Below, in pieces: positions 1 to 12,100 of a DNA stretch of 64,000 nucleotides. The stretch covers positions 1-64,000 of the forward strand of contig JASAMV010002680.1 of NCBI GenBank assembly GCA_030248065.1, written 5' to 3'. How positions within the stretch are numbered: the stretch's first letter is position 1; the number at the start of each line of letters is the position of its first letter. Made by a program: the position numbers and the translations under genes. Source of the stretch: Rhynchonema sp. JSB1_4 (lineage: Eukaryota; Nematoda; Chromadorea; Monhysterida; Xyalidae). Below the pieces are notes generated by a model. The model was given only the letters and a program-made list of their open reading frames with translations. It made no database searches and was not told the DNA's origin.

Positions 1-149
1 AAATTTTCAGAAAGCGCACTATAGGGAATGAACCATATGTCGCTTAGCATTACCATGCTAGCTCCGATATTTCGGCGTCGGTCCAGGCTTTTTAGGCACG
101 GGCTTAGGTTAGGCTTGCAGCTAGGCGTTGTCACAATTAGACTACTCAC

Positions 150-2113
150 GTCAGGTTCCTGTTTCGTTCGAAGATCAACTTCAAATATCGATCATTCACA
201 TCGGCATAGGTCAACATCGTGAATCTCCCAGAGCTGATCAGTTCACTCAATTCTCGTAGATTGTCGAAAATGTGCTTCTGATCCTCCACCATCAAACTCG
301 CCAGAATCCCGTTCGCATAAAGTTCGAAGCCGAAAATCATCAGCAGAAACGCAAAAAATGACTTTGACCATCGGATAATGTCGTGACGATGCCTTCGACT
401 GTTGTTGTGACGTGGGCGATGGCTGGCACCGCGCTGTAGCTTGCGACTCGATGATCTGAAACTTTTGTTGGAAATTTGGAAAACTAGAATAGGGCGCCAT
501 GGTCATCTCTTTCATGCTGTGCTGACACTTTCGGGACTCCGGCGCGCTTTTTGTCAGAATCAAGCATGTTCACTGGTAATATAATGCATGGGAGTCGATT
601 CGAGAGGGTCTTCAAGGTTATTGATGTGTGTAAAGGCCAAATCGTTGTTCGTTAATCTGTTGGTCGCGATGGGCAGAAAAGAATTTCAAAAGAAAAAGTC
701 CTATTTGAATGATTAAGATTGTGCACAGCACGCCCACTCGGTGATGTTCTATGCGCACAGAAAAATTTCGTGAAGACGAGAATTTGATCGCCGGTCTGCT
801 GCCATTCAACTCCCACGGAACTACTCGATTCGTTGTTCTTCCTGACATACCCGGTTTCCTATCACGTCAAAGTAAAGAGTGTGTAAACGGTTTATATCAT
901 AACATTTCTAAATTCGCTGCTCTACAATAGGGTACGCTTAAGTTTGTGTCAAGTTCTAAACCCGAACGCTAATCACTCACGCGCAGTTCTGAAACATTGC
1001 GCACAGCTGCCTGGCTGGCTGGCAAGCTGCACGCGTGTCTTGCACGAACGTTTCAAAAATTGATTTTCGGGTTTCGAACTTGACATTAACTATGGAGTTA
1101 TGGGGCGCATTCTATTGTGCGGCAGTTTTAGATTTAGAAATTTACCATACTACCTGAATGCGACACTGTAGACCTTGACAAGCAGAAAGCAGACAATGGT
1201 CGCCAACCATAGCTGCGGACTGAATACACGCACAAACGACATGGCGTTACCATGTGGCTCGTCGTCGTGGTACAACACCGATGAGCCTTTGAGTTATTGC
1301 ATCCTTGTTATAGCATTGTGCATCTGTTTGCATATTTGCTTGGACGAATACTTACATATATATGTATGTAACAGGCTGCGAATGAAACGAACGAACCTAC
1401 GGTCTGCGCCGGAATCGCACTCAGACGGATGCCTGACGGCACAAGGCGAGTATCCGACCACAGGTAGGACGCTGAAAATCACAGGCCTTGTGCAAATTAT
1501 TAAACGCTGGCACGATTTTTTGGCTTCCAGTCTGCAGTTGTTCTGGGAAGTATTCTTCATGCGCAGCGGAAGGAAAATTGGGCTGTTCGAAAAATGGAAG
1601 ATCAAAATTCGCCTGAATAGCTACTTTTGTAGGTAAGTAGTGATAAAAGTTTGCCAAAGAATTTGGCTGAAGAAGGAATGCTGTGTTGCCACAACTTGAA
1701 GACACACCACACTACTGCGCAGTACCTATGTATGTTGTATGTATAATATGTAGTATATTTCTCAAATTAAGATCCTGCTCAGAAAAAGAAACCCATATGC
1801 CTAATCAGCGGTCGACTCGCTATCTATGTATATAATTTCCTACTGACAGTGAAACATCACCCAACCACGTACACGTATCAACAGTGCCATTCAGCATGAG
1901 GTGCTCAATTTCAGTCTTCGTGTCGAATTGCAGCAGCTCCAGCGTGATGTTCTTGGCCTTTGACGCGACCACTTGAAGTATTTCGGGCACCAGACCCGGG
2001 TACGGACACCAATGGGTTGGCGTGTAGTTGGACTTCAGTGCACACGCGTACACTTGGTAGCTGTACGGCAGCCACTCAGCCACGCGCAGGGCGTAAAGCG
2101 TGCTGCTGTTCAT
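150..2113 (-). CDS. ionotropic receptor (iGluR/IR)-like ligand-gated channel, partial
   Basis: Probable ligand-gated ion channel of the ionotropic glutamate/IR superfamily. Exon 2113-1861 encodes a ligand-binding S1-type segment: LRVAEWLPYSYQ, then PGLVPEILQVVASKAK, which fits the usual 'PG(L/Y)xxEIxxxIA' pattern, then TVDTCTW. It joins in phase to exon 1471-1401 (acceptor ATTTTCAG, donor GTAGGT; SYLWSDTRLVPSG). Exon 455-150 (acceptor GTTTCAG, donor GTGAGT) holds a hydrophobic helix, FFAFLLMIFGFELYANGILA, like the M3 pore helix, followed by S2-like sequence (ISSGRFTMLTYADVNDRYL). The exon carrying M1 and the pore loop was not resolved. A hydrophobic stretch near 690-745 (VGVLCTILIIQIGLFLLKFF) may belong to it. 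No signal peptide is seen, so the ATG at 2113 may not be the start. The 3' end lies outside the window. The superfamily call is from pattern only. Confidence 0.5.
905..1144. mobile_element. MITE family K, copy 1
   Basis: About 240 bp with inverted ends (GTCAAGTTCTAAACCCGA against TCGGGTTTCGAACTTGAC) around a core CAGCTGCCTGGCTGGCTGGC. A second copy lies at 11074-11310 inside the P450 gene. It sits in an intron of the receptor-like gene. Confidence 0.7.
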
Positions 2114-2822
2114 ATTGTTGTTGAGTTTTATTGCGCGACGGTTCAGTCCCGGGGCACAGGTTCAGGCCCGGCCGGAGCCTAAGCCTTAGCCTATAAATGG
2201 GTGAAGATGAGAAAAATCTTCTGTTGATTCTGTTGTTTTGGATTCATACAGTCGTCTCGTTGTAGGATTATGTAGGTTTATTGACAGGGTTAGTGGTAAA
2301 GCAAAGTCACAAACGGTGGTACAACTAAAGAATGCAAGAAAGAGCAAAGATTACACATACTGTAGGTACAGAACAGGATGTTTGCGAAAGCCCCAATCGG
2401 GGCGAAAAGAAATCAGCACAATTAGATAATTAGCGACACACAGTGGCAAGGCAGGCAAGTCACCCCCAAAATATTGGCACAAGGGGCAACCAAAACAATA
2501 GGAACTTACTGGTAGGTGACAGAAATTTCCTACAAATGGGTGAAGACCTGAAGAGGTCAGGCCTGAACTTCCGGGCCTGAAAAGCCGCGAAATAGTTTAT
2601 ATAAGTTTCGATGAATTTTATACTTGCCTGTAAATTGAAACTTCATTCTACGGTTTTGTGCGACCATTTTTGAAACCGTGTGAGCGACCGCGGGCAACGA
2701 AACGTTTTGCTGAGCACTTCGACGAGTCAATATTTGCCAAGAGCTGTTGACTTTGAATCGTATCTTGTGAGCTATTTTTTTCGTCATCGAAGCACTTCGT
2801 TTAATCTAAGTTAATCCCCATC
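2114..2822. other. intergenic or intronic DNA, no gene seen
   Basis: No supported exon. It holds degenerate TTAGGC-like runs (AGCCTAAGCCTTAGCCTA near 2176) and a repeated phrase AAATGGGTGAAGA at about 2195 and 2534. Its last 8 bases (TCCCCATC, 2815-2822) are the target duplication of the next element. Confidence 0.5.
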
Positions 2823-3614
2823 CAGGGTTGGATTAAAAAATTTTTTTATTATCGAACTTTTTTTTTTTTAAAAAAAAAACTTTTTAAAATTTTTTTTTTA
2901 AAAATCACTTTTTTTTATTCCGGACCCCCAAAAAATTGGTTTCTAGAAAAATGAAATTTCTGAAATCATGTTACTTAGGTATGTTTTGAGGGACACTAAA
3001 GAGAACTTCTCCACTGACTTGCATGTTTATGTCGATCACCTGCGATCTAGCCCATTTGGTCACAACTTTGAGAACCCGCCCGAAGGTAACTCTGTGGGCA
3101 TACATATATGACAAAAGGAAGACCAACCTTCTGTTTGTGAATTTGGGGATAAATTTGAAGAGAGATAAAGAGCTACACCACACTCATGTTGTGTGACAAA
3201 AGCAACAAATGACAAATCCACACAACTGCAAATAGGCGAGCAACGTGGAGTCTGTCGATAGCTTACGTCGATAGCTCAATAACTGCACAGTATACGGTAT
3301 GGGGTGTCCTATATTATACGTGCAGCGATTGTTGGGATGTGTAGGAACTGTATGAGTCCATTACAACGCCATTTTAAACTGAAATATAAGCGCCGCAGGC
3401 GTTTTTTTGAGAATGATGAGCAATAAAACGCATGAAAACATACATTTTTACATTAAAAAGTGAGAAAATAACGAAAAAAAGGGGAAAAATAATAAAAAAA
3501 GTGGACTTACTTTTTAAAATTTTAAAATAAAAAAAGTGGCCAACTTTTTTTTTTTTAAAAAAAAATTTTTTTTTTACAAAAAAATTTTTACTTTTTTTTT
3601 TTAATCCAACCCTG
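2823..3614. mobile_element. hAT-like MITE family B, copy 1
   Basis: A 792-bp element with inverted ends CAGGGTTGGATTAAAAAA and TTTAATCCAACCCTG, flanked by a perfect 8-bp duplication TCCCCATC at 2815-2822 and 3615-3622. An 8-bp duplication with CAGGG ends is the hAT signature. A near-identical copy lies at 58371-59144. No transposase is encoded. Confidence 0.92.
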
Positions 3615-4869
3615 TCCCCATCCAGTAAATACACACGCGCATTTCCGTTTCCATCTGGTCATGTGACCCTAAACAAACATGGGTTGGTGTCGAGCATGTG
3701 GATAATCAAAAACCGATATAAAAGGGATAAAGTTTGCAAATCTCTTTAATATGTCAGGAATTGAGCATAAATCCAAGAACTGAACTGACGCGGAATAACT
3801 GATCGTAGCCATCCAGATTCAAAACTGCAGCTATACTTCCGCAATAACAGAAAAGGCGATGTGCAGCACTTAGTTCAGCACACACACGAGCGGCAGATGA
3901 GCCCCCAAGAATCGACCAAGCATCGTGTCTGAATGGTGTCTGGTAGAGGGTGTCAATTGGGCAAGGTTAGGTGGGCCCGTCCCGACCATGGCGAAATCTC
4001 AACCCGGCCCGGCCCGGCCCGAATTACTGGACCAAACTCTTTCTTATGGTTTTCAGGTGGTACGCTAAGAGAAGCAAGTGTTTTGGTGGATTTTGTTAAG
4101 GGCGCTCCCATGTAGGCCAGGGCCAGGGCCGGGGCCATGAAAAATAATCCATGTCCGAGGCCCCGGCCCTGGCCTACGTGGGCGCGCCCTAAGGAGAAAC
4201 CGTTTTTTGTCACTTTACCCGTTACCGTGGCTTTGTTGGCTTAGACAAAAGTGACTCGTTCAGGTGCCCATGGTTTGCCAAAAAGCTGGTTAGGCCCTGT
4301 TTGGCTTGTTCGGCCATTGGGAGGTATTGAATCGCCCATGTTGCCCAGACGCCTGTGCGCCCGCATGCGTGTTGCGTGACGATGATTGTGAGGAAACTTC
4401 ACATGGCTAGGAAACAATCCACTAGCTTTTATGCACACGCACAGGCAGAAATACCCAGACTATATATTTGGAACGAATGAATATAGAATACAAAACAAGT
4501 TAGTTTTATACAAAAGCAGATCTTAAAACCCACACAACCCACTTAACGCAACACATGCTCTTCTCAATCCAAACCAAAGGCTCATCAATATGCAGCTCAC
4601 TGTTACAGCTCACACCTAGATCTTAGCAATCAGAGATTTCACCATACAGTTCACGATCCTGTGGAACTGGACGTTCCACACAGGCCCGCTGCTGCGTTGT
4701 GACACCTTTCTTCAGTCTCCAGATGGTTATACTGGCCCTGGTTGCAGAAGCGGACCTGGGACTGAACCGAAGTAACGGCGTTTGTGTTTTGAGTTCAGGC
4801 TCACATCCTTAGGCTCACTGTACGCATGGGTCTAAGATCAACGAGCTAGCCATGTCTACATACAATGTA
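3615..4869. other. intergenic DNA with a 91-bp TAA-flanked mini-MITE
   Basis: No gene recognised. A GC-rich 91-bp hairpin at 4100-4190 has ends GGGCGCTCCCATGTAGGCC and GGCCTACGTGGGCGCGCCC and is flanked by TAA on both sides (4097-4099, 4191-4193). This is the pattern of a PIF/Harbinger-type miniature element. The rest is unique sequence without reading-frame support. Confidence 0.55.
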
Positions 4870-5047
4870 CTAGACGGGACCCGTGCCTACGGCCCGGCTA
4901 CAGCGCCGCGCCCGTGCCCCCCCCCACCCGAAGACCCGTTAGCATACCCAAAGCTACCCGTGAAAATTGACCCGTCCGCCCTTCCGAGGGAGGGGGTCAC
5001 AGACACACATACAGACATACATACGCCTTCCTGTTTTAGTAGTATAG
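4870..5047 (-). mobile_element. short Helitron-like element, copy 1
   Basis: Read on the minus strand it starts CTATACTACTAAAACAGG, passes a GC-rich region and ends GGGTCCCGTCTAG followed by T. The CTAG end before a T and the lack of inverted repeats fit Helitron ends (CTRR, inserted between A and T). A second copy lies at 16506-16689. Confidence 0.6.
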
Positions 5048-5470
5048 GTAGTCCAACCACGAACTCATGAGACGACTTTTTTAAATTGGCTTGTGCGGAT
5101 CCAATAATGTTCCGGTTCCACGTAATACACGACCAATGCAAATAAGCTTCACAGTGTGAAATTAGAGTGAATAGTACATCGAATCACTTCTTTCGGGTCT
5201 GGGGCATGGATAATGTAAATGCCCACCCAGTCACATGTACGTGTGTAGTCATATGAGAGGCCCTGTGAGTGTGTGCACTATGTCTAGATGCCACAAAACA
5301 ACGATTATGGCACCCAATGGTAGGGTCAGGTGATGTCAACAGTAGCAATTTTTATGCAAAAAAACAGCACATTTAGAGCAAAAATAGAGAAATTTTTGTT
5401 TTTTGAAATAATAAAATTTTTTTTAACCTTTGGAACGAATTAAAAAAAATTTTTAATAAAAAAATTTTCT
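5048..5470. repeat. truncated MITE J end plus repeat family M, copy 1
   Basis: 5048-5145 matches one end of MITE family J (GTCCAACCACGAACTCATGA). From about 5165 to 5470 the sequence matches, in reverse orientation, most of the element at 20850-21545. The T/A-rich end at 5390-5465 is its terminus. Confidence 0.7.
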
Positions 5471-6631
5471 TTTCAAAGCCACTGGTTGTAAGGGTGCGTG
5501 TGATATACTTGTAGTGCACATTTGTTTATCCCTTTTGCGTTTGGTAAATGCAGAACGGAAATAATTATCATCGACATGGCTGTCATTTTTCGGTTCATTC
5601 CTGCGTGCATGCGGGAATGTACCCTGCTGAGACGAGTTAAAATTGTTTTTCCAAAACAACTATGAATACCATAAATAATTTGAACCATTTTGAGCGCTCT
5701 GTATGCATGAGTTTCTATGGTGACGGAACGACACCGGTAATTAAACTGGATCAAGCTACGTGCATTTGTTTATATTTTTCACAAATAATCTGATCAAACT
5801 GCTGAGAGACTGAGAGATCTGACACCCGTACCGCTCTTTTTCTTTTACGGAGCACACTGTTGCATCATTGAATCTATCCAATGGTCTCGTTTGGGTTTTG
5901 GCACGTGATCTCACAATAACACACCTAGGGCATTTGTTTGCGCGACACATTTCGCTAGCAACAAAACATGTAAAAATCACCAGAAAATAAAAAATACACT
6001 TTGATTAGGGTTAAGGTGCAATGAAAGTGAGGTCATTATTTGCTCATGAAATACCAGATTGTAGTTGGCGATTAGCAATGACTTGAAGTGTCGGGAAACA
6101 ACAGTTTTGGGAATGAAATTACCAAAAAATGAAAACCACACGACCGTAATGAATCGCCCACAACTACAGATATGTAGATATTTGCACGTCTCCCATGTCA
6201 CTTACAGGGTTACATTCGTAAACACTTTGTAAGCTGCTGTACACAAGGTGACTAATGTAATTCATTTTTATTCAATTTACGGCGGTGGCAAAAAGTTACA
6301 TACCTGTTGACAATTTTGACTTAACTTTATTTGACGGTCCACCAACAAACAGAATTATCGCCAGGTTCATTTTGCGGGTTGATGGATGGAACCCAATTAT
6401 GTGTTGAGTCAGCAAACAGCTCGCAGTGCTTTGGTTGTGACATTTTTCAGATCACGTATCCTTGGCTAGGATTGAACACTGAACTGGAAGCGAATGCAAC
6501 ATACAATCGCCTTACCTTCGGCCGAAAATTGACAACCTCGATTCGAAATAAAATCCCGCCATAAAAGATAATTGGAGCTCATACATAATTGGAAAAAGTC
6601 GCGGACAAATATTGGCTACAATTTCGAAACA
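5471..6631. other. intergenic DNA, no gene recognised
   Basis: Short open frames only, without splice or family support. Confidence 0.4.
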
Positions 6632-6777
6632 ATGTCGTCAAGGACAACATCGGCCGCCAATGGCCATCGCATAAGAATGACCCGCGCCGGTGAAATTGTT
6701 CGGGCCGATCAGACGGCAGTCAAAATTGATGACCTCAACAATCTCGATGTCAATGATGATTGTGCGGATAATAATGT
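6632..6777 (+). CDS. candidate first exon of an unknown protein
   Basis: An ATG in context AACAATG opens 48 codons (MSSRTTSAANGHRIRMTRAG, then an acidic stretch DDLNNLDVNDDCADN) and meets a good donor, GT|GTGAGTGG, after which the frame stops. Composition and codon use look coding, and it is polar with no signal peptide. No downstream partner exon was found before the convergent P450 gene at 9154, so it could equally be a chance frame. Confidence 0.25.
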
Positions 6778-6857
6778 GTGAGTGGAGCACTGATACCGAA
6801 GTTATTCTTTTGAGCTCCCCCCCGGGATTATTGGCGTCATTGTATCGTTTGAGTGTA

Positions 6858-7084
6858 CAGTCCAACCATCAGCTCATGACACTGTTTGTCAGCTGAAAAG
6901 CTTGACAGGATCCAGTGCTGTTCCGGTTCCGATCGGCCTACGAAAAAGAAACGAAAGAGAAATCGGTTTTTATTTTATTTTTGTTCGCCGTTTTCTCTGA
7001 CATTGCCTTGCGGAGGAACAATTTTTCACAACGGAACCTGAACCACCCAAACAAAAGTGCCATGAGCTGATGGGTGGACTATAC
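6858..7084. mobile_element. MITE family J, copy 2
   Basis: Inverted ends CAGTCCAACCATCAGCTCATG and CATGAGCTGATGGGTGGACT. Related copies lie at 19416-19778 and 47098-47290, with fragments at 5048 and 55393. Confidence 0.7.
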
Positions 7085-7892
7085 TTTGTATCCTGTGCGG
7101 CTTTTGTATCACGTCGGTTGTTGTATCCCTTATGCATACATACAGTAGGTGACGGTGCCGTGATAATGCATGCGCATCAGTCTAATCACGAAATGAAAAT
7201 ATAAGTCAAACTATAGTTCCTATAGTACATTGATCCCTGATCTTATTAATGATCAGACCCTGATCTCATCGCTACTGATCAATGTTTCGAGTCGACCCGA
7301 CAGGCCTTCCACGCTGGAGCCGGCCTAAGCCTAAACTAAAACCTGAGCCAAAACTATATGGCCCAATCTCAAGATATGTAACTGATAATGTTGCTGATGA
7401 CTTGTTTAAGGCTGTCATTACCTGTTTCAATGGTTCCAAATCCACGTGAGGTGCCATTTAAAAAAATAGTTACGCGGGATACAAAGTCGCACGGAATCAA
7501 AGTACCCACGCGATACACTGTCGCGGCTCCACCTTCTCTCAATTCCGTTTTTTATTCGTTTTTACCCTGGATCGTACACCAACATGATATTTTCTCGACG
7601 GAAAAGCAGAGTTGGGTAAAAACAATGGAAGAGATAAAAATAAATGTGACTGGGGAGCCTTTAGGGCTGCATCGAAGCAAAAATACCAATGTTATGGTCA
7701 GACGGTAAGGTGCTTTGAGGGCACGCCTTTGCGCAACGTTGCTGTTTCGGCCCGTAACGCCTGACAGGTTGGTGATCCGGGCCAGTCGTCAGAGACGAAA
7801 TCACCGGGTGTACACCCCAAAACGCCACATGCTCCAAGAGACTAAATAGTCCCATTGAAACATAAGGCAAATAACGTGCACTGGTCATTTTG
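7085..7892. other. intergenic DNA, no gene recognised
   Basis: Only a 106-codon plus-strand frame (7388-7708) lacking family resemblance. A short TTAGGC-like run (GGCCTAAGCCTAAAC) is near 7320. Confidence 0.4.
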
Positions 7893-8384
7893 CATCATTT
7901 TGGCAAAAAAAACGACGGCGTTTTTTCTTAAAAAACGACGTTTTTTTAAAAAGAAACGCCTGGGTCGTTTTTCTTTTTTTTAATCCTGAATTTCCTTGAT
8001 TTTCCCTGATTTTGCAGGAAAGTACCCTGATTTTCAAGGAAAATCACTTTTTTGTCCCATTGTTTTTCAAAAAATTTTCGACCAAATTTTACTTTGTCGA
8101 GATACGTCGATATACGGAGTTTGACTTTCAATGATGACCCCGGCCTAAGTTGGTCCCATGATGCCTGTCTGGTGTGGGATCTTAACAACTCGCTAGAAAA
8201 GGGTTGAAACCCGTTTATTTTGCCTCAGAACACATAGAATTACTTCATTTAACCACGTTTTCTTCTCAACATGGGCGTTTTCCAACTTTTTTGGGGCAAA
8301 TTTTGGTCATGTGGACGTTTTTAAATCAAAACGTTTTCAAAAAAACGATATTTTGAGAAAAAAAACGTTTTTTGCCCAACCCTG
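7893..8384. mobile_element. hAT-like MITE family A, copy 1
   Basis: T/A-rich ends around a conserved core (CAAAGTAAAATTTGGTCG, read on the minus strand). The right end reads ACGTTTTTTGCCCAACCCTG. The left end is eroded. Other copies are at 15151, 50595, 52372 and 56926. Confidence 0.75.
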
Positions 8385-8954
8385 GGCCCCCAACCCTGAC
8401 TACGGTATGCACACGGGTACCAATTGCATTCGAACACCTGAGATGATCGTGCGTGGCTGTTTGTCGGTTTGCGTTGCCACGTTGAAACATTGTTGCTGCA
8501 TATCATAGGATGGTAAATTTCGTTTCTGGAAACTGCGAACCCAGATTGCTTCACCGGGAGTGTTTCATCATATACAACATCTAGGCGCCGTCTCGATGAA
8601 TACATACATAACCGTACTGTCTGAGCCTGTTTTTTTTTTCAACGCAGCTTTATCGGCTATTTACGGGTCCGCAATCGCTGAACGTCTGGGATGGAACAAA
8701 ATCTAGATAACGCTGTGTTCAAACATGACTGGGCATTATACAATAGCTGTATTGTTGTGGTACACACATACTGTATATAAGCGCATCGTTACAAACATTT
8801 CCCATGATGAAAACGTGGTTGGCGAGGCGACCACAAGTCGAGTGCTCGTAAGCTCAATCGCCCCAATGTGTTCTCATTATTGTTCGTTGGGGAAAAAGAC
8901 TGTCTACTGCCAAAACAAAAAAACAAAAAACAGCTGAGGACGAAACATATCGCC

Positions 8955-9143
8955 ATGTATACTCTGACAATTCTTTTGGGAGAAACTTTTCAACCGCGTT
9001 GCCTGATCCGTAAAGCGCATTATGCGTGCACTGGCTACAGAAGTCACGTGACCGCTATAGCCAGTGCACGCATAATGCGCTTTATGGATCAGGCAACGCG
9101 GTTGAAAAGTTTCTCCCAAAAATATTGCCACAGTATATGCCCA
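8955..9143. mobile_element. palindromic MITE abutting the P450 3' end
   Basis: Two arms of about 85 bp, nearly perfect inverted copies (left GGGAGAAACTTTTCAACCGCG, right CGCGGTTGAAAAGTTTCTCCC), separated by about 15 bp. One arm recurs at 56699-56800. The element begins only about 10 bases beyond the P450 stop codon, so the messenger would carry a long hairpin. Confidence 0.85.
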
Positions 9144-9153
9144 GTGAAAGTGA

Positions 9154-12100
9154 CTAATTACGTGCGTCAAATTTCATCCAAATTCCTTTCAGCGGCACCA
9201 AAACGAACGAAAAAGCCGGTTCGGTGTCTTCGTAGGTTTGAGTGGTGGAAATGTTGAAGTTCTTCAGAATGTACGATATCATCACTTTCATCTCCATTTG
9301 TGCGTACCTCTGGCCTGAAAATACCAGAAGGTAGAATTAACAAGGTAACCCCGGAACACAATAATACAGGCCAGAAACGAATGAGCGCACCAATGCAATT
9401 CCTCAATCCAGCCGAGAACGGCAAATACGCAAACGGATGTTGTTTGGCTGTTCGTTCGGGCGTAAACCGGTCGGGGTCGTAGCGCTCGGGATCGGGGAAC
9501 GTCGCCGGGTCGTGATGCAGTTGGTACATGATCATCCAGATGTTTGTGCCTTCAGGCAGAGTGATGTGATCATCTGAAAACAAGCCGGCACTTTGTCCTC
9601 TCAGAGTTGATCTACCGAGCATATGTCGGGATTTGAGCCTAGTTTCTTTTCTCCTCGTCATTGAGATGTTTCACGCACCCAGTTTAATGGGCACGTCCAG
9701 TTTCCTTGAAACTTCAGGCACTGCTGGGTAGAGTCGATTGGCTTCTTTGATGCAACAATCGACGTATTTCAGGTCGGCCAGTTGCGACATGCTGATTTCG
9801 GACGTTGCGCCTGATATGATAAAGATATTCAAGTCACTATGAACTACTGTATATTTAGATTTATGCACAATCACTTGACATTATTTTTGCTCAGCCTCTG
9901 CATTTAACGTGGAAAAGTATAGGCAAACTGCTTCAACATGAGCTCGATTTCACAGCTGGCAGAATAGTGAAACATTCTGACGTGGCTGCTGATTTGGGAA
10001 ATGTTACACGTTGAAGAATACAAAGTGGAGGATGATCATTTTCTCTTTCTATTCATTTTGAATACACACCACCTTCGAAATCGGGCTCGTGTTGGCGTAG
10101 TTTGGCTTTATGTCCAAAGTGTGGGTAGGGTTCAACTGAGGAGACTCGGGCTTATGGCACCTGGCGCATGTGTTTTTGTAACACGAGCCGAAACCACAAA
10201 CCAAGCGAAGAAACTCTCACTCAGAAGCTTCGTCGCATTGAAATTTTAAGTATTGTTCGTCATCTTTGTACGGTATTTCTGGATGTTAACTTCAATTAGT
10301 TTTCATCAGCGGGTAGAAAAACTTGACACAATCTGCTTTCAAACGACGTACAATGTGTTTCTCAAAGTGCGCCAACGTCGGCGACCTATAGCCTCCTGAG
10401 AAGCTTTCCACAATTGTTGGGTCACCCAACCAACCAAGAACGTCGTCTATTTCTTTTTGCGCTTTCATTTGACACTCGGGGTTGGTCGCCAGACAAAACA
10501 ACGTCCACATGATGCCTGATGCTGTCGTGTCGTGACCCTGCGAAATGGTGACCCATTGTTACGGACAGGCAGACATGGTATGATCTCAACAAAGCACAAC
10601 AATGGGTGATATTTTCGAAACGGTGTAAAGGTCAGTTGGGTGTAAAGGTCGATGGAAAGCTCGGTCGACAGCTCAGTGTGATAGACCTAGGTGTAAACTT
10701 GAAACATTCCACATTAATAACAGGCAATGTTTCACGTTTACACCGAGCTACGCCGACCGAGCTTTCGACCGAACTTTACGCCGACCTTCACGCCCAACTG
10801 ACTTTTCACCGTTTCGAAAATTCCACCCAGTGTTTCAATGTGCATCATCACCTCAAACATGAACGTCTCGGTCTGTTCGCGCACTTCCTGCAGGGTCAGA
10901 TTGCCCGCCCGCTTTTCGGTCAACAGCAGGTCGAGGAAGGCCGGCCGTCGTTTCGCAGAGGACACGCCACCGGCGGCTTCGGTGCGAAGTTGGTCGTTCA
11001 GATATGTCTCGCGCTCATCAATAACCTGAACAGTGGAAACGTGTGTCAGATCTGTATCTGAGCTACCGTATAGTAAATTTCCAAATTCGCTGCCGCACAG
11101 TAAAGTGCGCCCCGTAGTTAACGTCACGTTCTAAACCCGAACGCTAAAAGCACGCGCAGTTCTGAAACATTGCGCGCAGCTGCCTGGCTGGCTGGCAAGC
11201 TGCGCCGTGCGTCTGTTGCTCGAATGTTTCAAAAGCTGATTTTCGGGTTTTAGAACGTGACATTTACTATGGGGTGCATATCACTGTGCGGTCGTGAATT
11301 TGGAAATTTAATATACCAGCTGCAACTCCAGGGAGCACTTTCTATTTGATACAAATTGTAAGTTCTTACAAAAAAACGCCACAATTTGTACCCAGGTACA
11401 AAAGTCACTTCACGCAGTTACAATTGTGAGTGATACAATTGTAAGAAGTTACAATTGTAACTGGGTACAATTGTGTCCAGCTACAAAAGAAAATTTTGTA
11501 ACTCGCATTGTAAGAAAGAGAAAAATTGTAGCTGGGTGCACACCGGTGGGACCGTCCTAACTCGACACAATTTGATTGTTTATCCATTATTTGACCCGGG
11601 CCCGATTTTTTAAATAATATTTATCATCTCTAGAAGCAATTTATTGGAAACTAATTTTATCAAACATGCGTTTTCATGGTTGCCTAAGCGAAAGAAAATC
11701 GTGCCATCGAAACATTTTCAGCTCTATTGTATCCAGCTACAAAAATTGTAACTGGATACAAAATTATTGTGGAAAGTGGACTTACAATTGCTTGTAACTT
11801 TTGGCTACAATTTGTAAGTTTTTATTGTATGAAATAGAAAGTGCTCCAAGGTCTGGGCATGCGCTGAGTCGGCTTGCAGGGACAGTCAAGAAAGAAGCCT
11901 TCATGCTGGGCCCATGTTTAAAAGCAGTGGAGTCTGAAGCGCCTTCAGATCCAATCTGCATAGACCCTGCAGGATTGGTCTGCCTAGACACTGTGTGGAC
12001 CCTGCAGGCGTCTGCCTGCATATAAGCTAGCGGAACCTACAGGTGCCCACGGACTTTGCCTGCGTAGAAACAAAATGGAGCCTGCGCATGCTCAAATATC

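Noticed and set aside
1175..1636. A 153-codon plus-strand frame
   Set aside because: It overlaps receptor-like exons on the other strand and shows no domain or splice pattern.
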